A stretch of DNA of 64,000 nucleotides from Laspinema olomoucense D3b (GCF_025370785.1 NZ_JAMXFA010000025.1:33725-97724), one strand, 5' to 3'. Shown: positions 1-9,930, counted from the stretch's first letter. Notes: generated by a model not told the origin, from the letters alone. Numbers and translations: made by a program.

Positions 1-495
1 CGTTTCCTGGAACTGCGCCACCTCAGTTAGCCACTGTTGAAACTGCATCAGACTGACGGGTTGGGAGGCGATCGCCTTGGGTTCTCCTGAATCCGGGGTT
101 AAATCCGCAGGTTGGGTTTTTAACAGCAGGATCAACTCACGCACCTGTGCCAGTTGTTCCGGGGTTAACCCCTCTAACTCCAGCCGGTCCCCTTCGCTGC
201 CAGAGAATGCTGGATTTCCCTGTCCCCTCATGTTTTTACCTTTGGGGTGGCGCGTAGCAATTCCGGCCAGAAACGCACCCAAAATAGTCCCCGTCCACAA
301 TCCAGCGGTGCCACCTTTGAACATTGCTGGGCTATGTTGCACCCGGCATAAGGTATTTAACCACACGTGAGTGCTGGTATTGCACTGTTGAGCATGGGCT
401 AACCACCGCATTTGCCCGCCCCAAAATGAACCCAAGGCACCGGATAATAGAGCAACTACAGTGCAGACCAACATCCGTTTTTTTGATTTGTTCAT
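1..495 (-). CDS. Hypothetical membrane protein, cut by the left window edge
   Basis: An open frame of 165 codons runs from an ATG at 495 to the window edge without a stop, so the C-terminus is missing. The start reads MNKSKKRMLVCTVVALLSGA. Two hydrophobic segments are visible, at about residues 8-26 and 61-80 (TAGLWTGTILGAFLAGIA), suggesting two membrane spans. A soluble part follows, with a segment rich in Leu and Glu (about residues 100-125, LTPEQLAQVRELILLLK) that could be helical. I do not recognise the family. It is codirectional with ppc but separated by 210 bases that hold a hairpin repeat. The frame is long and has sensible codon use, including a GCGATCGC octamer in frame, which supports a real gene. 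Function unknown. Confidence 0.65.
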   Translation of the reverse strand, partial: MNKSKKRMLVCTVVALLSGALGSFWGGQMRWLAHAQQCNTSTHVWLNTLCRVQHSPAMFKGGTAGLWTGTILGAFLAGIATRHPKGKNMRGQGNPAFSGSEGDRLELEGLTPEQLAQVRELILLLKTQPADLTPDSGEPKAIASQPVSLMQFQQWLTEVAQFQET

Positions 496-617
496 AATTT
501 ATGAATCGGGGTGGCTTGAGGGTCAATTTCCGGGTGATGGGTTGCGATCGCCCTCCCCTTACAGTGATTCGCCAACCGAAGCAACCTAGAGGGGAGGGGA
601 CCGGAGGACCGGAGGAC

Positions 618-665
618 CCCACCCTAACCCTCCCCTTGCTAAGGGGAGGGGACCGGAGGGAGGGA
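618..665. repeat. Dispersed CCCTCCCC hairpin repeat, single copy
   Basis: The segment contains CCCTCCCCTT-GCT-AAGGGGAGGG at 628-650, a 10-bp perfect stem, flanked by ACCCCACCCTAA and by GGGGACCGGAGG. The same unit makes the array near 48.3-48.7 kb. It lies just downstream of the ppc stop codon. Confidence 0.7.
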
Positions 666-705
666 TTGGTTCTATTTGAATCAGTCTAGCGAATCCCTTA
701 ATGCA

Positions 706-3700
706 TCAGCCGGTATTTCTCATTCCGGCGGCGATGCCGTTAATGGTTAACAAGGCACCGCGTAGTAATTCGCCCTTGCTGTATCGGGAGTGAATCACTC
801 CAGTCACCGACTGACTTTGATGTTCGCGCAGGCGTTTGAGTAGGGAGACTTGTAATAAACCCAGGGGAACGATGGTGGCATTTCGCAACTGAACCGATCG
901 CTGGAGGTCCGGGTCTCCATCTAACAGCCGTTGATGTTCGGTAATGGCAAGCACTAAATCCCGGGTTAGATTAAATTCCGTCGCAATTTGAGTGAACAAA
1001 GCTTCAAAGCGATCGCGATTTTCCGGTTGGGTGAGTTCCCGGACATAGTGATGAGCAATTTCTAAATCCACCTTGGAGAGGGTCATTTCTACTTTAGAAA
1101 TCACCATTTTAAAGAACGGCCATTTCAAATAGAAATAGCGCAGGAGTTTTAGATGTTCTTCCGGTTCCTTTTCCAGGAAATTATTGAGCGCGGTTCCCAC
1201 TCCATACCAAGCGGGGAGGAGGAAACGAGTTTGCGTCCAGCTAAAGACCCAAGGAATGGCTCGGAGGGAACCTAAATCCCGTTTGCCGCTACTGCGTCTT
1301 GCGGGTCGCGAGGAGATTTGTAACTTGCTGATTTCATCAATGGGAGTGACTTCATGGAAGAAATCGATAAAATCAGGTTGTTCATAAATCAAGGCGCGAT
1401 AATGTTGACGAGAGCGATCGGCTAACTCCTCCATGATTTGATTCCAGGCTTCGATATCATCAAAGCCCGAACCCAGTAAGCTACTTTGAATCACCGCACT
1501 GGCGATAGTTTCCAAGTTGTAAAGGGCTAACTCGGGTAAGGTGTATTTACTGGCTAAAACTTCCCCTTGTTCGGTAATTTTAATTCGCCCGTTAATACTG
1601 CGACCCGGTTGAGCTAAAATCGCCTCATAAGCCGGACCGCCCCCGCGACCGACGGATCCGCCGCGACCATGAAAAATGCGGAGAACAACCCCGTAGCGAT
1701 CGCCAATAATTTGTAAGGCTTTCTGGGCTTTATGAATTTCCCAGTTACTGCTTAAGAATCCCGAATCTTTATTACTATCGGAATACCCCAGCATCACCTC
1801 TTGCAATTTAGGAACCTGAATGTGAGAAGATTTCAGATTAGAAATGTTAGGGACATCAGTTTCGTTGACTGTAACCGGCAGCGATTTTTGATACCCGCCC
1901 GAGAGTAAAGCATGATAAAGGGGAAGTTCAAACAGGTCCTGAATGACCGTCGGCGCGCGTTTTAAGTCCTCTACAGTTTCAAATAAGGGGACAACTTGAA
2001 TTGTGCCCATCCCTGTAGCGGGGTCATAAAGACCGGCTTCTTTAGCAAGGAGGAGAACTTCTAACAAATCACTGACATCATGGCTCATGCTAATGATGTA
2101 GGTTTGACAGATTTCCAAGCCAAACTCTTCTTGAAGCGCCCGCAGCATTCTAAAGGTGCAAATAATCTCGCTAGTTTGCTCAGAAAAGGGCAGTTCGGCG
2201 GGGATTAAAGGACGCCTGGTTTTTAGTTCAGTCGTCAACCAAGCGGTTTTTTCAGCTTCTGATAGATCGGTGTAAGGCAGGGGTAAGATTTGCAGGTAGT
2301 CCGCAATTTCATTGATGGCTTCACTGTGGCGAGAGGACTCTTGCCGAATATCTAAGTGCGCCAAAATAAAGCCATAGATTTCCACTTGACAAATCAGGTG
2401 TTCCAAGTCTCGGCAGCTTAAGCCGGTTGCGGCTAAATTGCGGTGAATCAGGCGTAATTCGTCGAGAAATTCTGCGCCTGAGTGATACATTGGAGCATTT
2501 TTGATATCGCTCAGATGGCGATTCCAGTCGGACTCGGTGTAAAGACGCTGATTGCGATCGCGGGTATTTTCTAAGCGATGGCAGATATAGGCGAGTTTTA
2601 ACCGATAGGGTTCCTGTCGATAGCGAATGGCCAGTTTCTCATAGATGTCTGGCATTTGCAGTCGGTCTTGTTCCAGGGATTCGAGGAGTTCTGGTAAGAC
2701 GTCACTCCAGTGCAAAGACAAAGACAGGAGTTGAGTCAAGCGATCGAGGGAACCCATGTATTTGTCTAGGATTAACTGCCGCTGATAGCAGGCGGTTTTC
2801 CAGGTAATAGAAGGAGTGCAGTAGGGATTTCCATCGCGATCGGAACCGACCCAAGAGCCAAATTTGCAGAAATTGTAACGGGGGGGTTGCAGATAGGGAA
2901 ATGACGCTTGTAACGAGCGTTTTAACCGTTGATGAAGTTGAGGTACGGCGTCAAATAGCACCTCTTTAAAATAGTGGAGGCTATAATCTACTTCATCGAG
3001 GACGGAGGGTTTAAACTGATGCAATTCGTCAGTTCGCCACCACAGGCGAATTTCTTCAGTCAGCGCCTCTAAAAGGTCTTTAGTTTCTCCAGATAGGGTT
3101 TGGCTATCCGGTTGCCCACCTTCTTGTAGGGTGTCAAGTTCTTGCAAAATTTGAGCCAGCCGCCGCTGTTTGGTTCGCAGGGTATGACGAACAATTTCCG
3201 TGGGGTGAGCCGTAAAGACCAAGCGAATATCCAGACTTTCCATGATTTTCTGGATTTGCTGCGGCGGGACATTCAACTGCTTTAATTTGGGAAATAAAGC
3301 GGTGAAATTAGCTAATTCTCGACGGCGAGTAATGGTCTGACTGGTAAAATAAGGGCTTTCTTTGGGAACGTCGAATTGCTCAGATTCAGGGACAACGGTG
3401 TTAGAACCCGCACCTCGCAGGCGATCGCGCTGCTCGTAATGTTGTTCGACAATGTTAATCAGTTGGAAATACAGTGCAAACGCACGAGCCGCCCTAATTG
3501 CATCATTGAGGTCCAACTGTTCTACCAATTTCAGAACACTGGATTCTGCAAAATTGCAAGCTTGTCCCTCGGAGGAATACATCGCTCGCAATTGCGCCAG
3601 TAGAACCACTAATTCCTGACCGCATTCAGTCCGCAGGACGGACTCCCATAAGTCCTCGACGACTTTGAGACGATGGCGTAAAAATAAGTCGGATGAACTA

Positions 3701-3741
3701 ACTGTCATAACAGAATTTGAGGGTTCGAGTCGTAAAGTCAT
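706..3741 (-). CDS. ppc: Phosphoenolpyruvate carboxylase
   Basis: Catalyses PEP + bicarbonate to oxaloacetate + phosphate, the anaplerotic carbon fixation step feeding the TCA cycle and amino acid synthesis; cytosolic homotetramer in the known family. The 1,011-residue product has the usual length for a cyanobacterial enzyme. Visible motifs: FTAHPTE with the catalytic His at about residue 175, [10 protein letters not shown] at about 653, [14 protein letters not shown] (mobile glycine-rich loop) near 695, and the invariant C-terminal end [11 protein letters not shown]. The ATG at 3741 is preceded by AGGAGGTTCTG, a strong Shine-Dalgarno match, so I keep this start; a second in-frame Met lies 11 codons in. 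The plant-type N-terminal phosphoserine motif is not obvious, as expected for bacteria. It is monocistronic: upstream lies about 1 kb without a gene. Confidence 0.98.
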   Translation of the reverse strand: MTLRLEPSNSVMTVSSSDLFLRHRLKVVEDLWESVLRTECGQELVVLLAQLRAMYSSEGQACNFAESSVLKLVEQLDLNDAIRAARAFALYFQLINIVEQHYEQRDRLRGAGSNTVVPESEQFDVPKESPYFTSQTITRRRELANFTALFPKLKQLNVPPQQIQKIMESLDIRLVFTAHPTEIVRHTLRTKQRRLAQILQELDTLQEGGQPDSQTLSGETKDLLEALTEEIRLWWRTDELHQFKPSVLDEVDYSLHYFKEVLFDAVPQLHQRLKRSLQASFPYLQPPRYNFCKFGSWVGSDRDGNPYCTPSITWKTACYQRQLILDKYMGSLDRLTQLLSLSLHWSDVLPELLESLEQDRLQMPDIYEKLAIRYRQEPYRLKLAYICHRLENTRDRNQRLYTESDWNRHLSDIKNAPMYHSGAEFLDELRLIHRNLAATGLSCRDLEHLICQVEIYGFILAHLDIRQESSRHSEAINEIADYLQILPLPYTDLSEAEKTAWLTTELKTRRPLIPAELPFSEQTSEIICTFRMLRALQEEFGLEICQTYIISMSHDVSDLLEVLLLAKEAGLYDPATGMGTIQVVPLFETVEDLKRAPTVIQDLFELPLYHALLSGGYQKSLPVTVNETDVPNISNLKSSHIQVPKLQEVMLGYSDSNKDSGFLSSNWEIHKAQKALQIIGDRYGVVLRIFHGRGGSVGRGGGPAYEAILAQPGRSINGRIKITEQGEVLASKYTLPELALYNLETIASAVIQSSLLGSGFDDIEAWNQIMEELADRSRQHYRALIYEQPDFIDFFHEVTPIDEISKLQISSRPARRSSGKRDLGSLRAIPWVFSWTQTRFLLPAWYGVGTALNNFLEKEPEEHLKLLRYFYLKWPFFKMVISKVEMTLSKVDLEIAHHYVRELTQPENRDRFEALFTQIATEFNLTRDLVLAITEHQRLLDGDPDLQRSVQLRNATIVPLGLLQVSLLKRLREHQSQSVTGVIHSRYSKGELLRGALLTINGIAAGMRNTG

Positions 3742-4740
3742 CAGAACCTCCTGAACGATTGGAAAACACCCGGTCTACACTGGGTAAAAAACGACTCAAG
3801 GGACTGTGATTCCGGTGAGGGAATGAATGGTATTTTTGCGCTTAAATGGGTAAAGTGGTGAACCTCAATAAACCCAACCTGTAGTTACCTAATTCAGACT
3901 AAAGAAAGGCGGTTATTCCCGCCACACCAGGACAACCCAGTGTTTCTGTCCCCAATTCTATTTTTACTTTGATTCGGTTCACTTTCCTTCAATCCAATTC
4001 CTCAGAGCGCGGGTCGAGGTGAACGGGTTAAACTAGCGCGTTGGTTGTCAGAACACCGTAACGGTGCCGCCTTGATCAGGAGCTACTATAATTTAATCGC
4101 GCTCCAGGCGCGGCCCGTATCTTTTGACCGAATTAAGCACCTGTGCCGGGACAGGCTCCCAACGGGTTGACCCCCCTGGTTCCAAGCGAGGGACTCGCAA
4201 GGCTCTTTCTCGGGGTGGTGACTCCAAAAAGTTGAGTCGGTTAAAACCAAAGGCGAGTCTGCGCTATTCTGCAAAATCCAGGGATAACCCCCGGTTTGTT
4301 CAGAATGGGATGCGCTGCCCAACCCCGCCTGAGCTCAGGTCAGATATTAGCTAATTTTAGGGTTGATCCTGGGATTTTTAGCAGGCTTCGTGCCGGGAGA
4401 CGATCGCAATCTGGACGGACTCAGTTTACCCCCTAACTGCTCCTAAATCTCGCTTTTTTGTCGATTCAGTCTTCTAAAACTGCCTAGGATGAGCGGCTTT
4501 AATCAACTAGATTTCCTGACAATTGCAGTCTCTGGCGCTGGAGAATCCTCCAGCAGACCCCCGGGGTTCGACCGTGAATTTACATAATGATTAAAATAGA
4601 GACAGGACCCGGGCATTTCACCCGGGTCCTGTCTCTGGGTTGAAGAACATCAAGGGGTCCCCCCAAGCTAAAGCCATTGGCTGGAATTCCTCCACCGGCG
4701 ATCGCCGGGGGTCTAGCTCTAGGGGCCCCTGGGTTGAGAT
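3742..4740. other. One-kb non-coding stretch, possible RNA gene
   Basis: No convincing protein frame; two short overlapping frames here have Ser/Trp/His-rich composition unlike a protein. A TATAAT hexamer lies at about 4086-4091 and is followed by a GC-rich stretch to about 4380 with several short inverted repeats (for example CCTGTGCCGGGACAGG near 4140-4156). I could not match it to rnpB, tmRNA, SRP RNA or 6S RNA by eye. A strong hairpin sits at 4598-4636 and is listed separately. Confidence 0.4.
4598..4636 (-). terminator. Strong hairpin, probable terminator of the small gene at 4741-4980
   Basis: AGAGACAGGACCCGGG (4598-4613) pairs perfectly with CCCGGGTCCTGTCTCT (4621-4636) around a 7-base loop. 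Read on the minus strand the stem is followed by TATTTTAATCATT, a weak T-rich tract, and it lies about 100 bases downstream of the minus-strand gene. Rho-independent termination is inferred. Confidence 0.6.
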
Positions 4741-4980
4741 TCAGTCCTCCTCAGAATGGGGAAAATTCAGGACCGGGAGGCGATCGCCTCGAAAGACTTC
4801 TTCACTCGCCTGACCCATTGATTGCAGCATTTGACTCACGGCTTTTCCCCCCAGCAAAGCCCCTAGGAATGGTGGGGTGAGTAAAGTAATCAGCAATTCT
4901 GAGGAAATTTTGACAACTGGTTCCTTGGCATCGGGATTTAAAGACGTAGGTTCACTATTCGGTGAGTTCGATGAGTTCAT
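4741..4980 (-). CDS. Small hypothetical protein (79 aa)
   Basis: A 79-residue frame begins MNSSNSPNSEPTSLNP, a Ser/Asn/Pro-rich disordered head, followed by a hydrophobic middle (ELLITLLTPPFLGALLGGKA, about residues 28-47) and a polar tail ending VLNFPHSEED. The hydrophobic stretch could be a single membrane-associated helix. AGAGGTCCC, a Shine-Dalgarno-like sequence, precedes the ATG. The clear layout of ribosome site, frame and downstream hairpin supports a real gene, although I do not recognise the family. It is divergent from the TnpB element that follows. Confidence 0.6.
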   Translation of the reverse strand: MNSSNSPNSEPTSLNPDAKEPVVKISSELLITLLTPPFLGALLGGKAVSQMLQSMGQASEEVFRGDRLPVLNFPHSEED

Positions 4981-5152
4981 AGGGACCTCTTTTCTAGCTT
5001 GACAACATTATTAAAATGAGAATCGGAGAATGACCCGGTTAGGTCATCTCAACTATGACAAAATTTACCTTGAACCCACAAGAAGGCTCGCGCTCGACCC
5101 TCACCTGTTCGGGTCGAGATGAATGGTGATGATCGACGGTCGGCTTTTATGG

Positions 5153-5158
5153 TAAAAT
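5153..5158 (+). promoter_or_regulatory. Candidate -10 box of tnpB
   Basis: TAAAAT lies 31 bases before the tnpB ATG, in the context TTATGGTAAAATTA. No clear -35 box is seen. It sits inside the left end of the element. Confidence 0.35.
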
Positions 5159-5189
5159 TAACCCACAATTATCGGAATCCGTCGAGAGT

Positions 5190-6521
5190 ATGCTCGTCCT
5201 TGAAGCCAAGTTATACGGCTCTAGTCAACAGTTCGCCATCATCGATGAGATGATTCGCACTGCTGGCTTTGTCCGTAATAAGTGCTTGCGCTTATGGATG
5301 GATTCCCCAAGAACTGGACAATACGACCTGTCAGCTTACTGTAAGGTTCTCGCATCTGAGTTTGAATGGGCGGGAAAACTGAACTCCCAGGCTCGACAAG
5401 CCAGTGCTCAACGAGCTTGGAATGCAATCAAGCGATTCTACGACAATTGCAAAAAACAGGTTTCAGAGAAGAAAGGCTATCCCCGTTTCAAGAAGGCCCG
5501 TTCGGTAGAGTACAAGACCAGCGGTTGGAAACTCTCTGAAGACTGCCAGTCTCTGACATTTACCGATAAGTTTAAGGCGGGAACCTTTCGGATCAGAGGA
5601 GCCTTGGACCTCAATTACTACGATAAATTTCTCATCAAACGAGTCCGAGTCATTCGTCGGGCTGACGGGTATTACGCTCAGTTTTGCATCCAGTGCGATA
5701 AAACTGAGACCGTTAAGCCCTCTCACCGGGCCGTTGGTTTAGATGTGGGGTTAAACCATTTCTATACTGACAGCGATGGCCAAACCGTCGAGCATCCCCG
5801 ATTCTTGCGGAAGTCGTCCCAGGCGCTCAAACGCTTGCAACGACAAGTGTCTCGTAAGAAGAAGGGGTCTAACAACCGACGTAAAGCGATTAACCGACTT
5901 GGACGAAAACACCTCAAAGTCCAACGCCAGCGTAAAGATTTTGCCTCGAAGTTGGCAAGATGCGTCGTGTCATCTAACGATGTCGTGGTGTTTGAAGACT
6001 TGAGAGTGCGAAATCTACTCAAAAACCACAAGTTGGCTAAAAGCATCTCGGATGCTAGTTGGAGACAATTCTTTGAGTGGTTGGAGTATTACGGGAAAGT
6101 ATTTGGCAAAATAGTCATTGGTATTGCTCCTGAATACACCTCCCAAGAGTGTTCCGCTTGTGGTGAAAGGGTCAAGAAAACCCTCAGCCACAGAACTCAT
6201 GTTTGTTCATGCGGTTGTGTTCTTGATCGAGACCATAATGCCGCATTGAATATTTTGGCGAAGGGTTTGGTAGCAATCGGTAGGGGCGGGCAGTCCCAAA
6301 CCGCTGGTCTGAAACCAGAAAACGCCTCTGGAGAGATTAACCTCTGCGGGATGAGTGAGAGCTTATCTCGTAAGTTGATTCGGGGAAGGAGGAACCCCGC
6401 ATCGTACCCGCTAGGGTCGATGTCGGGAGGATGTCAGGAGTTATGCTATTTGGAGCAAACCCAGTCCGTACCCCTCCCCACTGGAAGGGACTTCGGGCCA
6501 TCCTCGGGACTTCAATCCTGA
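5190..6521 (+). CDS. tnpB: TnpB family RNA-guided endonuclease (transposon-encoded)
   Basis: TnpB proteins are RuvC-type nucleases guided by an RNA made from the right end of their own element; they are the ancestors of Cas12. Here the RuvC triad is present: Asp in GLDVGL (about residue 188), Glu in VVVFEDLRVRNL (about 270) and Asp in CVLDRDHNAALNI (about 346). Four Cys in two pairs (CSACG near 328 and CSCGC near 342) form the expected zinc ribbon. The N-terminal part carries the family's wedge-like region (KGYPRFKKA). The last ~80 residues after ILAKGLVAIG are atypical as protein and probably overlap the guide RNA scaffold. No frameshift is seen, so it looks intact. It stands alone, with no tnpA. 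It lies between the small gene at 4741-4980 and the SGNH-like gene and appears not to disrupt either. Confidence 0.9.
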   Translation: MLVLEAKLYGSSQQFAIIDEMIRTAGFVRNKCLRLWMDSPRTGQYDLSAYCKVLASEFEWAGKLNSQARQASAQRAWNAIKRFYDNCKKQVSEKKGYPRFKKARSVEYKTSGWKLSEDCQSLTFTDKFKAGTFRIRGALDLNYYDKFLIKRVRVIRRADGYYAQFCIQCDKTETVKPSHRAVGLDVGLNHFYTDSDGQTVEHPRFLRKSSQALKRLQRQVSRKKKGSNNRRKAINRLGRKHLKVQRQRKDFASKLARCVVSSNDVVVFEDLRVRNLLKNHKLAKSISDASWRQFFEWLEYYGKVFGKIVIGIAPEYTSQECSACGERVKKTLSHRTHVCSCGCVLDRDHNAALNILAKGLVAIGRGGQSQTAGLKPENASGEINLCGMSESLSRKLIRGRRNPASYPLGSMSGGCQELCYLEQTQSVPLPTGRDFGPSSGLQS

Positions 6522-6540
6522 GAACTGAGAGGGTCCATCA
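6260..6540 (+). ncRNA. Inferred reRNA/omega-RNA scaffold region of the TnpB element
   Basis: In characterised TnpB systems the guide scaffold spans the 3' end of tnpB and the right end of the element, with the guide taken from flanking DNA. Here this zone is GC-rich, contains several short inverted repeats (for example CCGCTGGTCTGAAACCAG near 6301-6319 and the 6504-6523 hairpin) and codes for low-quality protein. The boundaries are estimates and no direct evidence of transcription exists. Confidence 0.4.
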
Positions 6541-6621
6541 AAACATGACTGGGTAAACCGTGTAAACGACGGGGTTTCAGACCCGTTTTGAACAGATGAG
6601 GAGCGGGGAGAGGAATCATTC

Positions 6622-9600
6622 ATGGTAAACACACAGGAGCTGGTGCAGACTAATACAGGGATAACCCTAACCCAATGGGCAGCCCAAGCCCTAGAGGTGC
6701 CGGGGGAAAACATTCATCTGCGTTTCCGTGGAAACACGCTGCACATTCTCTGGGAAAGCGAAAGCTGTCCATCGATGGCGATCGCCGTCGCCAGACTGAC
6801 GGATGCCCTCAAAAAACAAGGCATAGACAGCCTCTTACCCCCGGATCATCCCTCCATTGAGGAAATCTTCCTCTACGGTCGCACCCTGGGGACGAAGCGT
6901 CCAGATTGGAGTGTGCGAATTGAATCCAGTCACCCGACTTCCCCGACACCTGCGGACTTGCCGTCCTCGGAGAATGGCCCCTCCTGTGCCGAACTCCAAC
7001 CCACTCCAGCACCTCCCCCTACAGAAAATCTCCCCTTTTCCATTACCGATGCGCGGATGATGCTGAAGGTTCAAAGTCGTGCCTCCCTGGGAAATCCCGA
7101 AGCTGAAGCGCTGCTGGCAAAAGGGATGGCGCGGTATCTCACCGAAGCCCTCAGCCTCTATTCTGTCTCGGTCAAAGTCCTGATCCGGCCCCTGAAACGG
7201 GCCGCTCGCACCTGGGGCGATCGCCCCTATCCCCCTCGTCGTCTCTGGATCTTCTGTCAGTCCCCGGATTCCCCAGACGCCACCCCCCTCGCCTTGCCGA
7301 TCGCCGAACGGTTGCGAGAACTCCAGTTAACGGGATGCGCCGATGCTGCCATTCTCGGACGCACCACCCCCGACGGCAAACCGGAATTGCTCCTCCGGGT
7401 AGACCTCACTCCCACTACAGAACGGCTCACAAGCTGGGCCAAATGGGGGGATATCCCGGCCATCACTCGGCTGTTAAATCAAGCTGTTGCCTCTAAGGGT
7501 CTGGAAGTCGGCGCGGTCCAAAAAGACGCCACTCTGCATCTATTTTGCGGCAACTCTACCCCGGACTCAGACCCCACCGCCACGGACTCTCCCCTAGCCG
7601 CTGCCGATAAATCCCTCTGCATCGATGCGATCGCCCCAATTCTCAAATCCCTCGCCCCCCAAGGACTCCACGCCGTTACCCTCTATGGCTGTCGTTACGG
7701 TCGCCAGCTTGACACCCCCTCCAACGCCCCACCGCTGTGGGTCGATTGGCTCGACTTACCCGCAGCCCGGGACCCCCTGCTGGCCCTCTCCCCCCGGGAA
7801 CTCGCCACCCAAGGCAACCTGGACGCCCTCCAGTTCTTGCTCGATCGCCTCGTCAATCCGGAACTCGATGCCAAACTCAACGGCAGTGGCCTTTCCGTCT
7901 TCCTGCGCCAAGACCCTGACCTGCTGCATATCATGGTCGAAGGCTCCACCTGTCCCGACCAAGACACCCTCGCGCCCCTCGTCCTGGAATTCCTCCAGGA
8001 TTTGAACCTCAATGGGGTCGAGGAGCTTCGTCTGTATGGTCGTCGAGGGGGGGATAAGCATCCCTCCTGGCGCTACCATACCCCCATTTTTGCCCCCTCC
8101 AGCCTCCTCCCCCTAGAGCCGGAACCGAGTCTATCCACCCCAGAAGACCCGACTCCAGAACCGCTAGAAGGCCCGGAACCTGAGTTAGCCGAGGAAACTC
8201 CCGAACCCGCGATCGCCTTTACCCACGGCGATCCCGATGCTACAGAGGACCTCCCAGAAGCCGTAGAGTCCATGTTTGCCTCGGACCCACCGGAGGAATT
8301 ACAAGCCTGTCTGACTAAACAAGTGATCCCCCTGGCGCCTCGGGAGCGTCCCTCCCCGGGTTGGGTCACCCGCTTGCTGTTGCTCACGGGTTTATTTATT
8401 CCCGCTAAAACCTTCCGTCGCGCTCCGGCAAGCAGCGGTAAAGTTGCCTTCATTTGGGGCTTTCTGGGTTTATTAGTCATGTTGCAGACCGATTTGTTCT
8501 TGGGTCATGCTGCCTGGTTCCCCGTCTCCTCCTCCCCTTCTGCGGAAACCGCAACGGTGTCAGGAGAACCGGAGGCAGACCCCAATTCCCTACCGGATGC
8601 CAGTTCCCAGGAGGGATCCAGCTTTGGTGAACTCTCCCGGAATCCCTCGCCAAATGAGGATGACCCGATTTTTAATGGCTCTAGCTTTACGGACTCTCAG
8701 GAGGATCCGGCGATCGCCGTTAACCCGGAGACGGTGCCAACCTTTGACTATCCAACCTTTAACTCTCAGCAGTTAGATGAACAACTGCGGTTGTATCTGC
8801 AATATTTAGCTACCTCGGGTGCCCCGGATGTGTTGATTATTGGCAGTTCCCGGGCCTTGCGCGGGGTGGCTCCCATGACGATTGAGGAATCTCTCTCCTC
8901 CCGTTATCCGGGACTGAAGGTGTTTAACTTCGGCATAAATGGGGCCACAGCCCAGGTGGCTGACTTTGTGGTTCGTGAACTGATTCCACAAGAGCAATTA
9001 CCAAAACTGATTCTTTGGGCCGATGGAGCCAGGGCCTTCAATAGTGGCCGGAGCGATCGCACCTTTGAGGCAATTTCCCGGTCCCCCGGATATCGTCATC
9101 TCCTCCTCGGCAATCGACCTCGGATCCCGGAAATGGCGAAGGATGATGATGCCAGTCAGTCTCTCTCCTCCCTAAGTGAATCCCTCGTCCAACGGGCTCG
9201 GACTGGGTTAAATGTCCAGGAAAGTTATGAAACTCTAGACCAGTGGATTAATGAGAAGCTGGCATCCCTGTCGGCGAATTATCAACAGCGCGATCGCCTC
9301 CAAGGTTTTCTGCGGGGTCAACTCCTCTTACCCCTAGCAGACATCGCGAACAATTTCATTCCCGAACCCAGTCGTCCCTCACCGGAGGCGATCGCGGAAA
9401 CCACCACGGACCCCACATTCGATTCTGTGGAACAGAGCATCATCGCCTTGAGTGAAGAATCCGCAGCGTTATCCGGTCCGGACACCCTCGAACCCTCCAC
9501 CCTTTCTAACGGGTTCTTACCCTTGTCCGTGCGGTTTAATCCCATGACCTACTATGAAAAACACGCTCGGGTTTCGGGGGACTATGATGCAGATTACGAG

Positions 9601-9930
9601 TCATTCCAACTGGTGGGAATCCAAACTGCTGCTGTCACCAACCTGCTGGAATTTACCCGCCAGCATCAGATTCCCTTGGTGTTTATTAATATGCCCTTAA
9701 CTCAGGAATATTTGGACCCAGTACGTTTAGAATATGAACGGGAATTCCAAAAATATATGCTGAGTTTATCCTTAGAAAAAGAAGGACTCAGTTTCCGGGA
9801 CCTCAGTCAACTTTGGCCGACAGAAATCGATCGCTTTTCTGACCCCAGTCACCTCAACCGCTATGGTGCACACGAGGTTTCTAACCGTTTATCCCAAGAC
9901 CCGATGATTCCTTGGCCCCAAACTCAGTGA
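6622..9930 (+). CDS. Membrane-anchored SGNH-hydrolase-like protein with N-terminal repeats (DUF1574-like)
   Basis: The 1,102-residue product has three parts. Residues ~10-520 hold four diverged copies of a ~100-residue unit, three of which end in an LYGR/LYGCR-like strand followed by a Trp-rich tail (IEEIFLYGRTLG, AVTLYGCRYG, EELRLYGRRGG; the second copy has AAILGRTT). A Pro/Glu-rich linker (about 525-580) precedes one membrane span near 613-635. The C-terminal part resembles SGNH/GDSL hydrolases: VLIIGSSRALRG (block I-like, about 737-748), FNFGINGATAQ (block II-like) and DPSHLNRYG with the Asp-x-x-His pair near 1073. Such cyanobacterial proteins are often labelled DUF1574; substrate unknown, perhaps acyl groups on cell-surface glycans. 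The ATG follows GATGAGGAGCGGGGAGAGG, a good ribosome site. Confidence 0.75.
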   Translation: MVNTQELVQTNTGITLTQWAAQALEVPGENIHLRFRGNTLHILWESESCPSMAIAVARLTDALKKQGIDSLLPPDHPSIEEIFLYGRTLGTKRPDWSVRIESSHPTSPTPADLPSSENGPSCAELQPTPAPPPTENLPFSITDARMMLKVQSRASLGNPEAEALLAKGMARYLTEALSLYSVSVKVLIRPLKRAARTWGDRPYPPRRLWIFCQSPDSPDATPLALPIAERLRELQLTGCADAAILGRTTPDGKPELLLRVDLTPTTERLTSWAKWGDIPAITRLLNQAVASKGLEVGAVQKDATLHLFCGNSTPDSDPTATDSPLAAADKSLCIDAIAPILKSLAPQGLHAVTLYGCRYGRQLDTPSNAPPLWVDWLDLPAARDPLLALSPRELATQGNLDALQFLLDRLVNPELDAKLNGSGLSVFLRQDPDLLHIMVEGSTCPDQDTLAPLVLEFLQDLNLNGVEELRLYGRRGGDKHPSWRYHTPIFAPSSLLPLEPEPSLSTPEDPTPEPLEGPEPELAEETPEPAIAFTHGDPDATEDLPEAVESMFASDPPEELQACLTKQVIPLAPRERPSPGWVTRLLLLTGLFIPAKTFRRAPASSGKVAFIWGFLGLLVMLQTDLFLGHAAWFPVSSSPSAETATVSGEPEADPNSLPDASSQEGSSFGELSRNPSPNEDDPIFNGSSFTDSQEDPAIAVNPETVPTFDYPTFNSQQLDEQLRLYLQYLATSGAPDVLIIGSSRALRGVAPMTIEESLSSRYPGLKVFNFGINGATAQVADFVVRELIPQEQLPKLILWADGARAFNSGRSDRTFEAISRSPGYRHLLLGNRPRIPEMAKDDDASQSLSSLSESLVQRARTGLNVQESYETLDQWINEKLASLSANYQQRDRLQGFLRGQLLLPLADIANNFIPEPSRPSPEAIAETTTDPTFDSVEQSIIALSEESAALSGPDTLEPSTLSNGFLPLSVRFNPMTYYEKHARVSGDYDADYESFQLVGIQTAAVTNLLEFTRQHQIPLVFINMPLTQEYLDPVRLEYEREFQKYMLSLSLEKEGLSFRDLSQLWPTEIDRFSDPSHLNRYGAHEVSNRLSQDPMIPWPQTQ

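Larger units (their letters stand above)
5093..6530 (+). mobile_element. IS200/IS605-superfamily element with tnpB only (IS1341-type)
   Basis: The tnpB gene is flanked by subterminal hairpins: CTCGACCC/GGGTCGAG at 5093-5118 on the left and CTCGGGACTTCAATCCTGAG at about 6504-6523 on the right. Such hairpins mark the ends of IS200/IS605 elements. No tnpA (Y1 transposase) is present, so movement would need a partner in trans. Exact ends are inferred; a TAM and the guide-flank boundary cannot be fixed from one copy. Confidence 0.55.

Noticed and set aside
4086..4354. Two overlapping short frames on both strands as protein genes
   Set aside because: Composition (Ser/Trp/His or Lys/Arg/Ser-rich, no family) and lack of ribosome sites suggest non-coding DNA.
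4540..4580. tRNA-like GGTTCGACC motif
   Set aside because: No cloverleaf can be built around it: no acceptor stem or D-arm at the right spacing.
5190..6521. Cas12-type effector
   Set aside because: Length (443 aa), architecture and flanking hairpins fit TnpB; no CRISPR array or cas1/cas2 is present.
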